The notes below the pieces were generated by a model that saw only the letters and a program-made list of their open reading frames with translations, was not told the origin of the DNA and did not search any database. DNA of 64,000 nucleotides from Fen-1301 sp963786395 (GTDB lineage Bacteria; Bacteroidota; Ignavibacteria; Ignavibacteriales; Ignavibacteriaceae), in NCBI GenBank assembly GCA_963786395.1, contig CAWAZD010000007.1, positions 124,001 through 188,000 of the forward strand, read 5' to 3'. The translations under genes and the position numbers were made by a program. Shown here piece after piece: positions 20,288 through 28,902 of the stretch. The stretch's first letter is position 1. Every line of letters starts with the position of its first letter.

Positions 20288-21337
20288 TTAAAGAATGACC
20301 CCGCCCCCATAGCATGTATCGTCAGAATAAAAAACCGCAAACTGCCCAGGGGCAATCCCCGGATCAGGATTGTCTAAATAAACCGAAGCTTCATCGTTAC
20401 CCGCAAATACAAGCTTGCAATTAAAGAAAGAAGCACCGTGCCTTATTTTAACCTGAAACTTTTCCCCTTCAGGCTTTGAACCGGTAACCCAATTAAATTT
20501 TCCCACTTTAAATTCATTCCTGCCAATTGAAAGACAATTTTCCTTTGATATATAAATTATATTATTCTTGATATCTTTTTGAACAACATACCAAGGACCT
20601 CCTGATAATCCGAGTCCTGATCTTTGTCCTATTGTATAGAAATAATATCCATTATGAACTCCAAGTTTTTTCCCGGTTTCCAATTCAATTATATCGCCTA
20701 TTAATTCCCCCAAATGATGCTTAATAAAATCATTAAACCTTATCTGACCAAGAAAACATATTCCCTGGCTGTCTCTTCTGTCCATATTTACTAAATCAAA
20801 TTCATGCGCCAGGATTCTAATCTCCTTCTTATTATATTTTCCTATAGGAAAAAGTGCACGGGAAATCTGTTGTTGGGTTAAATATGAAAGAAAATAGGTC
20901 TGGTCTTTAACCGGATCAGGTGAACGCTTTAATAAATACTTGCCATCACAGAACACAACATTAGCATAATGTCCGCTGGCAACCTTTTCAAACGATGAAT
21001 CAATTTTCCCATAAAACTGTCCAAATTTAATCAGACTATTACAAAATATGTCGGGATTTGGTGTTCTCCCTTCTTTAATTTCTGAAATGGTGTAGGTAAC
21101 GACAGAATCCCAATACTCAGTTTGTAGAGGAAATACCTCCAAGGGAACATTTAATTTGTTGCAAACTTCCCTGGCAAACTTAAGGTCTTCCTCCCATGGG
21201 CATTCACCAAGGAAAGAAAACTCATCCTGAAGCCAGATTTTCAGATAAAAAGCCGAAACATCATGTCCTTCTTGTTTTAAAAGATTCAATGCTACTGAAC
21301 TATCAACACCACCAGATAATAATACCGCTATTTTCAT
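20288..21337 (-). CDS. mnmA: tRNA-specific 2-thiouridylase MnmA
   Basis: A 349-residue enzyme that thiolates U34 of tRNAs for Lys, Glu and Gln. It has the PP-loop SGGVDSSVAL at residues 8-17, GRTPNPDIFCN with the first catalytic Cys, and SQGICFLG with the second Cys. The order and spacing match the family and the length is normal. It stands alone with about 300 bases of near-empty DNA upstream. Confidence 0.95.
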   Translation of the reverse strand: MKIAVLLSGGVDSSVALNLLKQEGHDVSAFYLKIWLQDEFSFLGECPWEEDLKFAREVCNKLNVPLEVFPLQTEYWDSVVTYTISEIKEGRTPNPDIFCNSLIKFGQFYGKIDSSFEKVASGHYANVVFCDGKYLLKRSPDPVKDQTYFLSYLTQQQISRALFPIGKYNKKEIRILAHEFDLVNMDRRDSQGICFLGQIRFNDFIKHHLGELIGDIIELETGKKLGVHNGYYFYTIGQRSGLGLSGGPWYVVQKDIKNNIIYISKENCLSIGRNEFKVGKFNWVTGSKPEGEKFQVKIRHGASFFNCKLVFAGNDEASVYLDNPDPGIAPGQFAVFYSDDTCYGGGVIL

Positions 21338-21643
21338 TTTAATTTATTTTGATAATTTAATCCCCGAAATATACAAAATTATTAAAAAGCTACGGGTTCA
21401 ATTGCTTATACTATAAATTTTTATGTTTAATTAAGGCAAAAATTGTAATTTTACATAATGAATGTTTTAATAATAGGAGACTCTGGTTTGTTAGGGCATT
21501 TTATCAATACCGGAGGTTGCGGATGTTTCTATGGATACTGACAAACTTCATTCCTGGCATTCCATATACATGTACCAACTAAAGGTATGCTTAATTAGAG
21601 AAATTTAAAAACCTTAACACTTAAGAATAGTTGATTAATAAAA
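21338..21643. other. Gap with a possible Rossmann-fold gene remnant
   Basis: This 306-base gap separates the divergent mnmA and acetyltransferase genes. The only coding-like feature is the remnant at 21458-21541. No clear promoter consensus was picked out. Confidence 0.4.
21458..21541 (+). pseudogene. Possible remnant of an NAD-dependent sugar reductase/epimerase
   Basis: A 27-codon stretch starts MNVLIIGDSGLLGHF, a good match to the dinucleotide-binding start of RfbD-type dTDP-4-dehydrorhamnose reductases, then ends quickly. Nothing after it continues the domain convincingly. It could be a remnant or chance. Confidence 0.3.
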
Positions 21644-22174
21644 ATGAAATTGGAAATATTTCCTGAACTCTTTATAAGAGATATTCAAAACAATGATATT
21701 GATTGTATTGTTAGATATGCGGATAACCTCAAAATCTCATCAAATCTTAGGGATGCATTTCCTTTTCCTTACACAAATGAGGATGCTGAGACCTGGTTGG
21801 CAGCAATTGACGATTGTTTTCCAAAGAGATCATTTGCAATCGCTACTAATAATGAATTAATTGGAGCAATTGGTATTGAACCCTGCAGGGATGTCAACAG
21901 ATTTTCAGGTGAATTAGGCTACTGGCTTGCAGAACCTTACTGGGGAAAAGGTATCACGACTGCTGCAGTTAAAGTCTTTATTAAATATGTTTTTGAGTAT
22001 TATGATTTAATTAAAATCTTTGCTTATGTATTCAGCTCAAATCCTGCATCAGGCAGAGTGCTTGAAAAGGCAGGGTTTAAATTGGAGGGCAATTTGAGAC
22101 ACCAGATTGTTAAAAACGGGAAAGTGTTGGATCAATTGGTTTACGGAATATTAAAGGAAGAAGTTAGACCTTAA
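21644..22174 (+). CDS. GNAT-family N-acetyltransferase (RimJ/RimL type)
   Basis: A 176-residue acetyltransferase_3-type protein. GELGYWLAEPYWGKGITTAA contains the acetyl-CoA-binding loop, and NPASGRVLEKAGFKLEG is the characteristic C-terminal strand-helix of the RimJ/RimL/SpeG group. Substrate unknown. It ends convergently with the DUF1460 gene: both stop codons share the palindrome TTAA at 22171-22174. Confidence 0.88.
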   Translation: MKLEIFPELFIRDIQNNDIDCIVRYADNLKISSNLRDAFPFPYTNEDAETWLAAIDDCFPKRSFAIATNNELIGAIGIEPCRDVNRFSGELGYWLAEPYWGKGITTAAVKVFIKYVFEYYDLIKIFAYVFSSNPASGRVLEKAGFKLEGNLRHQIVKNGKVLDQLVYGILKEEVRP

Positions 22175-23022
22175 AGTTTCTCTGATCTTAAGACAATAAT
22201 TCCTGTATGTTTTTTTACACTCATTATATATTCACTTAAAGGTTCTTTTGTAATATGGACTTTAGTCCCCGGTTGTGGCGCATGAAGTATATGTATCCTT
22301 CCATCCTTTTCTCTTACCGCAATTCCGACATGACCGATATCGAGACCATTTACTGAAGTTGTAAAAGCCACAATATCACCATCCTGCAATTTAGATTCAA
22401 CCAGATATACATTTGCTTTTGGAATATAATAGTAAGTTCTTAAACTGATTGAATCCTCCTGCGCTTTAATATAAGGTATAAAAGCAGGATTCTCTTTTAG
22501 GTGAATATACAAAGACGGATGCTCCGACATAAAATTGACAGAGAACTTGATTTTAATTCCACCAAAATCACGTGTTACGTCAGTTACCACCTTTTTATTA
22601 ATATTGTCATATATCCAGTCAGAAAAATAATGGAGCCTTGAAGGATACTTGTTTATTTCTCCGGAACGATAACGTATATAAGTAAGTTCCCTTAAATAAT
22701 CATTGAACGATGTACTGTCCTTTTTAATAAGTCGAGCAAAAACAATTGTATTCTCAAGAAATGTTGTACAGTCAAGGCCTTGAAGATTGACAACCAACTC
22801 CTCTTCCCCTTCTCTTTCAAGTGCAGCTGCTTTATATTCTGTGCCAATTAAATATTTGCCTATCGAAACAATCAGGTCACCAGTGGGTTTACTATTTAGA
22901 TTATTGCTATGAGCATATTTGAAAACCGAGGCGCATATTTCGCTGTCTTTTTCGGAATAAATCTGTGAATATAGAGAGGTGTATAGAAATATAACAGCAC
23001 CCAGAAGGAGAACTAATTTCAT
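22171..23022 (-). CDS. DUF1460 protein (NlpC/P60-like amidase family), exported
   Basis: A 283-residue protein with signal peptide MKLVLLLGAVIFLYTSLYSQ. LQGLDCTTFLENTIVF carries the likely nucleophilic Cys, and GLDIGHVGIAV the likely His of this N-acetylmuramoyl-L-alanine-amidase-like family, which acts on peptidoglycan or other periplasmic amides. It overlaps the dnaB stop by 4 bases (ATGA), so it is probably translated from the same message. Confidence 0.85.
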   Translation of the reverse strand: MKLVLLLGAVIFLYTSLYSQIYSEKDSEICASVFKYAHSNNLNSKPTGDLIVSIGKYLIGTEYKAAALEREGEEELVVNLQGLDCTTFLENTIVFARLIKKDSTSFNDYLRELTYIRYRSGEINKYPSRLHYFSDWIYDNINKKVVTDVTRDFGGIKIKFSVNFMSEHPSLYIHLKENPAFIPYIKAQEDSISLRTYYYIPKANVYLVESKLQDGDIVAFTTSVNGLDIGHVGIAVREKDGRIHILHAPQPGTKVHITKEPLSEYIMSVKKHTGIIVLRSEKL

Positions 23023-24441
23023 ATTATATCTTCGTTTGGAATGCCAGAGTATTCTTCTATTTGTCTTGCATGGGCTAGATTTTCGAATCTTGCATATTCT
23101 TTAATAAATGCGAGTTTTATATCACCAACCGGACCATTTCTCTGTTTACCTATAATAACTTCCGCAACCCCTTCATTAGAATTCCCATTTTCATCTTTCA
23201 AAATACCATAATACTCGGGGCGATTAAGAAAAATAACAACGTCAGCATCCTGTTCAATAGATCCGGATTCTCTAAGATCAGAAAGTTGAGGACGTTTATC
23301 GGTTCTTGTTTCAACAGCGCGGTTAAGCTGAGCGAGAGCAATAACAGGAATGTTTAATTCTTTTGCCAGTGCTTTAAGTGAGCGTGAAATATGAGAGATT
23401 TCTCTTTCACGGCTTTCCACTTTAGCTGGTCCGGTCATCAACTGAAGATAATCTATCATTATCATACCGATGTTTTTTTCAACCTTTAATCTTCTTGCTT
23501 TGGCTCTTATTTCAAGGATTGATTGAGAAGGAGTATCATCGACATAAATCGGTGCCTCGATAAGTTTATGAGCGTTCCGGCTTAATTTAACTCCTTCTTC
23601 ATGAGGTAGTTTTCCGGTTCTTACCTGATGAGCATTAAGACGACCCTCGGAACATAACATTCTAATTACCAAGCTGCATTGTAGACATTTCAAGACTGAA
23701 TAAGCCGACAGGTACTTTGTGGTCTATTGCTGCATTTCGTGCAAGTGTAAGCGCAAGAGCAGTTTTCCCCATTGAAGGACGTGCAGCTATTATTATAAGA
23801 TCCGATTTCTGGAAACCGCCTAACAATTCATCAAGCTCATAAAAGCCGGTAGGCACGGCAAATTTAGAATTAGAATTAGAATGGATTGCTTCAATATATT
23901 CCAGGGCTTCTCTTACTGCTTTATCCATACTCTGAAATGATTTCTTCAGATGTTTTTCAGTAATCTCAAATATTCTTCTTTCGGCTTCATCAAGCATATC
24001 AAATGCATCATCAGTTCCGGCATAAGCATCTCTTGCAATATCATGAGATGTGGTTATCAAACCTCTTAATATTTCTTTTTCCAGAATTATTTTTGCATGA
24101 AATTCAATATTGGCTGCAGAGGAAATATTTTGAGCAAGTTTGGATATATATACTATTCCACCTGCTTCTTCCAGCTTTTCACTTTTTTTAAGTTCATTAT
24201 AAAGAGTAACAGTATCTACCGGTTCAGATGCCTGGAAAAGATGAACCATGGCTTCAAAAATCAGTTTATGTTCCTTCAGGTAGAAACTTTCAGCTGTAAG
24301 CAATTCAAGTGCTTTAGAAACTGCTTCTTTTTCAATTAACATAGCACCTAGTACTGCAGCTTCAACTTCCGGTACTGCCGGTGGTTTAACGTCTGCAGGA
24401 ATTAATGAATCAACATTATTTTGTCTTATATTTTTTGCCAT
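23019..24441 (-). CDS. dnaB: Replicative DNA helicase DnaB, frameshifted in this assembly
   Basis: The N-terminal domain (PPAVPEVEAAVLGAMLIEKE) and the RecA-like domain are present. Walker A reads ARPSMGKTALAL, then LFSLEMSTMQL, after which a stop occurs. The next frame continues VIRMLCSEGRLNAHQVRTGK, IGMIMIDYLQLM (Walker B), LKALAKELNIPVIALAQLNR and the arginine finger region, ending at 23019. One surplus base in CC at 23669-23670 explains it: LGN-stop becomes LVIRM. Rejoined length is about 473 residues, normal. DnaB is essential, so an assembly error is far more likely than decay. No intein or insertion sits at the break. The linker DNA has an AATTAG-type hexanucleotide repeat (HSNSNS). 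Confidence 0.92.
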
Positions 24442-24501
24442 GTCGGTATTTATTTTTATCCCAATAAAACTAAAGCTTTCTTTGCAGAAAGGAAAGAAAA
24501 A

Positions 24502-25206
24502 TTATTCAGCCGGATTATTTATTAACTCATCATACAATTTTCTAAATGCCTGAACATCCTCCCAGCATCCTCTTTTCCAATTAGGATTTCTCAGCAGTGC
24601 TGCAGGATGGTAGGTTACCATAACCTTTTTACCTTCAAAATCGAATACCTGACCGCGCATTTTTCCCAGAGCTTCTTTTTTCTTAAGAAGACCCTGCGCA
24701 GCGGTAAGTCCAACACATAAAATAACCTTAGGGTTAATTAGTTCTATCTGCTTTTTAAGGTAAGGCATGCAGCAATCCATTTCTTCCGAATAGGGGGTTC
24801 TGTTGCCTGGAGGCCGGCACTTAACAATATTAGCGATATAAACTTCCTCTCTATCAAATTTAATTGCTTTAAGTATATCAGTAAGGAGTTTACCGGAGCG
24901 GCCTACGAATGGCAGCCCCTGTTCATCTTCATCCGCACCGGGACCTTCACCAAGAACAAGCACATCAGCATGAGAATTACCCGATCCAAAAACAAAATTC
25001 TTGCGTGTATCACCAAGAGGGCATTTCATACAATTACAAATTAAGCTATTGAGTTCTTCAAGAGATACTGCTGATTGAAATGAATCTGTAACCACTTCAG
25101 TTTTTCTTTTCACTATATAATTTTCCTCTCCATTGTATAACGCATCACCGAATATATCGCGCTGAACCTTCAGAGCATTTATCAAATCTTCTTTTATGGA
25201 ATCCAT
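24502..25206 (-). CDS. Uracil-DNA glycosylase, family 4 (Fe-S type)
   Basis: A 234-residue glycosylase that removes uracil from DNA. Motif 1 reads GEGPGADEDEQGLPFVG and motif 2 HPAALLRNP. CMKCPL, together with later cysteines in KCRPPGNRTP and DCCMPYL, provides the 4Fe-4S cluster ligands typical of family 4. It is 1 base after coaBC and 60 before dnaB on the same strand. Confidence 0.92.
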   Translation of the reverse strand: MDSIKEDLINALKVQRDIFGDALYNGEENYIVKRKTEVVTDSFQSAVSLEELNSLICNCMKCPLGDTRKNFVFGSGNSHADVLVLGEGPGADEDEQGLPFVGRSGKLLTDILKAIKFDREEVYIANIVKCRPPGNRTPYSEEMDCCMPYLKKQIELINPKVILCVGLTAAQGLLKKKEALGKMRGQVFDFEGKKVMVTYHPAALLRNPNWKRGCWEDVQAFRKLYDELINNPAE

Positions 25207-25207
25207 T

Positions 25208-26410
25208 TTATTTCAGAATCTCAGATAAAATATTATTGGCAGCCTGGAATTTTGACTGCAGAGGAAAATCAATCTGCTCCCCGTTCTTGTGGATGACTTT
25301 AATTTTATTGGTATTAAATTCAAACCCGCTTTTTTGGTCGTTAAGTGAATTAAGCACGATCATATCAAGATTCTTGCACTTGAGTTTATTTAAGGCATTT
25401 TTTAATTCATCATCCGTTTCAAGTGCAAAGCCAATTATTTTTTTCCCTGAGTCTCTTAAAGAGAACAGGATATCTTCTGTAGGAGAGAGTTTAAAATTAT
25501 CAATTTTTTCCTCTTTCTTAAGTTTGCCCTTAAAGAAAACTGCAGGCTTGTAGTCAGCAACGGCAGCTGACATAATCAGAATATCATTTTGAATAATTTC
25601 CTCGTGGATAACTTTCTTCATTTCAGCAGCTGAGCGGATATTTATAGTCTTTATTTCAGGGTAACTAATTTCATGCGAGGGACCGGAAATTAATGTTACA
25701 TCGGCTCCCCTTAAGAATGCGGCTTTAGCGATATTATATCCCATTTTGCCGGACGACCTGTTACCAATAAACCTAACGGGGTCTATATCTTCATAAGTAG
25801 GACCGGCAGATACCAGAATTTTTTTATTCAATAAATCTTTCCGGTACCCGGACAAAACAAGTTCCGCGGAATCAGTAATTTTATTTATATCTGCCAATCT
25901 ACCATCACCCTCAAGTCCGGAAGCCAGTTCACCTTTTTCTGCCCACACGAAAAAATAACCCATTTCTTCAAGAGTATGAAAATTTCTCTTAGTAATTTTA
26001 TTATCGTACATATCCATATCTGCAGCAGGTGCAATAATAAGGGGGCATCTTAGAGCCGCTACCAGAGTAAGTAAAGCATTATCTGTAAATCCGGCTGCTA
26101 TTTTAGCAATAGTATTTACTGTGCATGGGGCAATTATCATCAGATCAGCCCATAGTGCCAGGTCGATATGCCATGTTGTAAGAGATGTGCCATTTTCCTG
26201 CGAGGGGGGGAAAATGTTTATTATAACTTCGTTTTTTGTGAGAGATGAAAATGTTAACGGCTGTATAAACTGAAGCGCCGAAGGAGTCATCACGACTTTT
26301 ACTTCGGCACCTTTTTTAATAAGATCACGAACAAGCGAGCAGGCTTTGTAAGCAGCAATCCCTCCTGTTACTCCAAGAACAATCTTCTTACCGCTTAGCT
26401 GGCTGTCCAT
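25208..26410 (-). CDS. coaBC: Bifunctional phosphopantothenoylcysteine decarboxylase / phosphopantothenate-cysteine ligase
   Basis: A 400-residue two-domain enzyme of coenzyme A synthesis. The CoaC half starts KKIVLGVTGGIAAYKACSLV and has the FMN/active-site regions HIDLALWADLMIIAPCTVNT and APAADMDM. The CoaB half starts near residue 190 (KKILVSAGPTYEDIDPVRFI, then NRSSGKMG) and has SAAVADYKP. Both domains are complete. It follows rpoZ by 6 bases. Confidence 0.95.
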   Translation of the reverse strand: MDSQLSGKKIVLGVTGGIAAYKACSLVRDLIKKGAEVKVVMTPSALQFIQPLTFSSLTKNEVIINIFPPSQENGTSLTTWHIDLALWADLMIIAPCTVNTIAKIAAGFTDNALLTLVAALRCPLIIAPAADMDMYDNKITKRNFHTLEEMGYFFVWAEKGELASGLEGDGRLADINKITDSAELVLSGYRKDLLNKKILVSAGPTYEDIDPVRFIGNRSSGKMGYNIAKAAFLRGADVTLISGPSHEISYPEIKTINIRSAAEMKKVIHEEIIQNDILIMSAAVADYKPAVFFKGKLKKEEKIDNFKLSPTEDILFSLRDSGKKIIGFALETDDELKNALNKLKCKNLDMIVLNSLNDQKSGFEFNTNKIKVIHKNGEQIDFPLQSKFQAANNILSEILK

Positions 26411-26416
26411 AATTAT

Positions 26417-26707
26417 TTATTTTTTATATTCGTATTCAGTTTTTCCGTCAAGTAATTCATTTATCGCCTGGATATGAGGTTTTTCTTTTTTCTCAAACTC
26501 AAGGGATATTTTCAATTGTGCCGGATTCAATATGTCTTCACTATCATCATCGTTGGCTGAAGGTGGAATTGTTGCTAATAAAGTATTATAAGCAATTTTA
26601 TTTTCATCATTTATCTGCCGGGCTCTTTTTGATGAAACAATTATAGCTTCGTAAACATTTGCGCTTCGTTTATCTATCTCTCTTAGATCAACCGGTGTTA
26701 TTTCCAT
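26417..26707 (-). CDS. rpoZ: RNA polymerase omega subunit
   Basis: A 96-residue protein with ITPVDLREIDKRSANVYEAI and SKRARQINDE, the conserved omega helix motif, followed by an acidic low-complexity stretch and PHIQAINELLDGK. It stabilises the beta' subunit of RNA polymerase. It overlaps gmk by one base (TAATG), an order shared by many bacteria. Confidence 0.87.
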   Translation of the reverse strand: MEITPVDLREIDKRSANVYEAIIVSSKRARQINDENKIAYNTLLATIPPSANDDDSEDILNPAQLKISLEFEKKEKPHIQAINELLDGKTEYEYKK

Positions 26708-27282
26708 TAATTACTCCTGTCTGTTATTTTTTCAATAATAGCTTTTAAGTTTGAATATGCAGTGTTAAGATCATTATTAACTACTAAATAATCAAATTTA
26801 TGATTAAGACCTAATTCCATTGTAGACCTTTCAATCCGTTTTTTGAGATCTTCCTCACTTTCAGTTCGTCTGTTTTTAAGTCTGTGAAGAAGTTCTTCAA
26901 GACTTGGCGGTGCAATATATATCAAAACCGCATCAGGGTAAATCCTTTTTATCTCAAGAGCTCCATATACATCAACCTCCAGAATAACCGATTTTCCTGA
27001 ATTTATAGTATCTTCTATGAATGAACGGAAAGTACCATAATAATAGTCATAAAATTTTTCCCATTCAACAAATTCATTATTATGAATTTTTTTCTCAAAT
27101 TCTATTTCATCAACGAAAAAATAATCTGTTCCCTCAATCTCATTTTCCCTTTTTTTTCGTGTAGTAGCCGACACAGAGAATACGATTTCAGGAAATTCAC
27201 TTAATAATCTCCTGACCAAAGTAGTTTTGCCTGTTCCACTTGGGGCAGAAACGGCTATAATAGTTCCTTTTTTATTCACCAA
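26707..27282 (-). CDS. gmk: Guanylate kinase
   Basis: A 191-residue nucleoside monophosphate kinase converting GMP to GDP. P-loop SAPSGTGKTTLVRRLL starts near residue 12, SVSATTRKKRENEIEGTDYF is the GMP-binding region, and the lid helix lies near RRTESEEDLKKR. It lies 2 bases after the YicC gene. Confidence 0.95.
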   Translation of the reverse strand: MVNKKGTIIAVSAPSGTGKTTLVRRLLSEFPEIVFSVSATTRKKRENEIEGTDYFFVDEIEFEKKIHNNEFVEWEKFYDYYYGTFRSFIEDTINSGKSVILEVDVYGALEIKRIYPDAVLIYIAPPSLEELLHRLKNRRTESEEDLKKRIERSTMELGLNHKFDYLVVNNDLNTAYSNLKAIIEKITDRSN

Positions 27283-27284
27283 GG

Positions 27285-28160
27285 TTACTCAATATTCTGT
27301 ATTTGTTCACGTATTTTTTCAATTTCTTCTTTTACCAGAACCATGTTATGGATTATGACTGTAGAAATAGACTTAGAAGAAATAGTATTCGCTTCACGAT
27401 TCATTTCCTGGCAAAGAAAGTTCATCTTTCTTCCCGGTTCATCATCACCCTTTATACTGTCAAGGAAGAACTTCATATGACTTTTTAATCTTACGCATTC
27501 TTCAGTAATTTCAGCCCTGTCTGCTATAAGTGCAAGTTCAAGTTCAAGACGGTCATTATATGGAGTAATATCCTGAATCAGAACTTTTACTTTATCTTTC
27601 AATTTTTCAAAGTACTCAACAACAGTGGCTGCAGATTCTTTTTGGATTTTATCTACATTTTCATCAATAATATCAATTCTTTTCTTTAGATCTTTTGCCA
27701 GTTCAGCGCCTTCATTTTTCTTCATAATGATAAGCTGATCTAATGAATCTGTAAGAGCTTTTTTAACGAATTCGAATTCCAGTTCGGTAAATCCCGAGTT
27801 TTCTGCCAGGAAGAGATCCCGGTTAAGGATTAGATGGTCGAGTTTAATTTTATCTGTTAATTTGGCAGTTTTCTTAATTTCTTTTACAAGGGAGACAAAA
27901 TTTTTCAGTTTATCTTTATCAACAGCTGTTTCACCGTCAGTAATTCCGGAAGTTTTAATCTGGACAAAAACACTAAGCTTACCTCGTTTTACCTTAGATC
28001 TGATAATCTCTCTTAATTCATATTCCTTATTTGAAAGTGCGGGAGGAAGCTTTAATGAAATATCAAGGTAACGGCTGTTTACGCTTTTAACTTCAACTTC
28101 AGCAGAAAGCCTTGAATTTCCTGCGCTTCCTTTACCGAAGCCGGTCATACTGGTAATCAT
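27285..28160 (-). CDS. YicC family endoribonuclease/stress protein
   Basis: A 291-residue YicC/YloC protein. MITSMTGFGKG at the start, VEVKSVNSRYLDISLKLP and the C-terminal CQEMNREANTISSKS are diagnostic. YicC in E. coli is a metal-dependent endoribonuclease acting on small RNAs; the catalytic activity is presumed here. It heads the run yicC-gmk-rpoZ-coaBC-udg-dnaB-DUF1460, whose spacing of 60 bases or less suggests an operon. Confidence 0.9.
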   Translation of the reverse strand: MITSMTGFGKGSAGNSRLSAEVEVKSVNSRYLDISLKLPPALSNKEYELREIIRSKVKRGKLSVFVQIKTSGITDGETAVDKDKLKNFVSLVKEIKKTAKLTDKIKLDHLILNRDLFLAENSGFTELEFEFVKKALTDSLDQLIIMKKNEGAELAKDLKKRIDIIDENVDKIQKESAATVVEYFEKLKDKVKVLIQDITPYNDRLELELALIADRAEITEECVRLKSHMKFFLDSIKGDDEPGRKMNFLCQEMNREANTISSKSISTVIIHNMVLVKEEIEKIREQIQNIE

Positions 28161-28287
28161 AAATTTCCTAAATAAGAATGGTAAAAATAGCTAAAATAGA
28201 CGAGCTAAACAAAACCTTTTTACTGAAAGGCGGGGGTAATTACCGAAGATTATTTGTGCAAGATTAAACAGGGATTATTAAGCACTA

Positions 28288-28479
28288 TTATGCATTAAAT
28301 GTAAAATTTTCGTCTTTTGCACTATTATTTGGTAAAAAAGTAATTATCAATAGGGCAGCAACAGAAAAAATAAACCCCAGAATAAACCAGTCATTAAAAG
28401 ACCTTTCTTTTTTCCGGGCTTTAATGGAACAAAGAATGCCAAAAACCGTTCCTATAGGGACAATCCAGAATCCAAGCAT
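28288..28479 (-). CDS. Small membrane protein
   Basis: About 63 residues. Two hydrophobic helices (GFWIVPIGTVFGILCSI and WFILGFIFSVAALLIITFLP) flank a basic KARKKERSF loop, suggesting a hairpin membrane protein. The ATG at 28479 is preferred to GTG at 28500 because GAGGA lies 6 bases upstream. I do not recognise a family. Confidence 0.5.
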   Translation of the reverse strand: MLGFWIVPIGTVFGILCSIKARKKERSFNDWFILGFIFSVAALLIITFLPNNSAKDENFTFNA

Positions 28480-28614
28480 AATTTCCTCAAATTTATGCAC
28501 AAAGATGTAAATTGAATATTATGAGATTATTACGGGAACATTATGTTTTTGTAAACTAATCAAGAAGGTGGGGATAAATCCAGGAATAAATCTTATGCTT
28601 AGGGTTTAAATCAC

Positions 28615-28658
28615 AGTTCTGTGTCAGATCGGTGTAGTTTCCGTGTTAGTTCTGTGTT
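28615..28658 (+). repeat. Tandem array, about 11-bp period, unit AGTTCTGTGTT
   Basis: Units start at 28615, 28626, 28636 and 28648 (spacings 11, 10, 12; four units in 44 bases), with core AGTTCTGTGT varying in the inner units. The reverse complement of the same unit forms the array at 54449-54503. Confidence 0.75.
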
Positions 28659-28723
28659 CCATTCATGGTGTGGTTTTACTGATTTGGCAGGTCAATTTCC
28701 TCTTTTCAGGCAATTCGACAAAT

Positions 28724-28815
28724 AAAAAAAGTTCCCCTCTACTAGTTATACATCTCAATGCTTGTTTTCATGCGCTAACCTATTTATGCATGAAAACCAG
28801 AAAACAGATGTACAT
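28724..28815 (+). repeat. Dispersed hairpin element, copy 1
   Basis: After an A-run comes CCCCTCTACTAGTTATACAT, then nested arms: TACATC (28749) with GATGTA (28807) and TTTTCATGC (28765) with GCATGAAAA (28788). The inverted copy at 54239-54328 shares the flanks and the inner arms, but differs in loop and middle bases while keeping pairing. This suggests a structured DNA or RNA element rather than a protein gene. Confidence 0.7.
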
Positions 28816-28902
28816 GAAATTGCAAAGTTAAAACAGTTTTATACCGCGAATGTAAAATTTAATTATGAATTATGCAATAGGATGTTATTATGAAAGTTAA
28901 TG

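Larger units (their letters stand above)
28480..28902. other. Gap with a composite repeat module
   Basis: This 423-base gap before the ada 3' end contains an 11-bp tandem array (28615-28658) and an imperfect hairpin element (28724-28815) that recur as a pair, inverted, at 54239-54503. Two copies of GGAnTAAATC 11 bases apart (28572, 28583) may be a further, minimal array. Short open frames here are explained by the repeat. Confidence 0.6.

Noticed and set aside
23019..24441. Intein or insertion splitting dnaB
   Set aside because: The two frames overlap with no extra sequence; a single base restores the protein.
28643..28831. A 62-codon open frame and a similar one at 54193-54384 (minus) sharing a PLLVIH...CFHA...CMK peptide
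   Set aside because: The likeness comes from the dispersed nucleotide hairpin element; there is no ribosome binding site and the flanks differ, so it is treated as a repeat, not a protein family.
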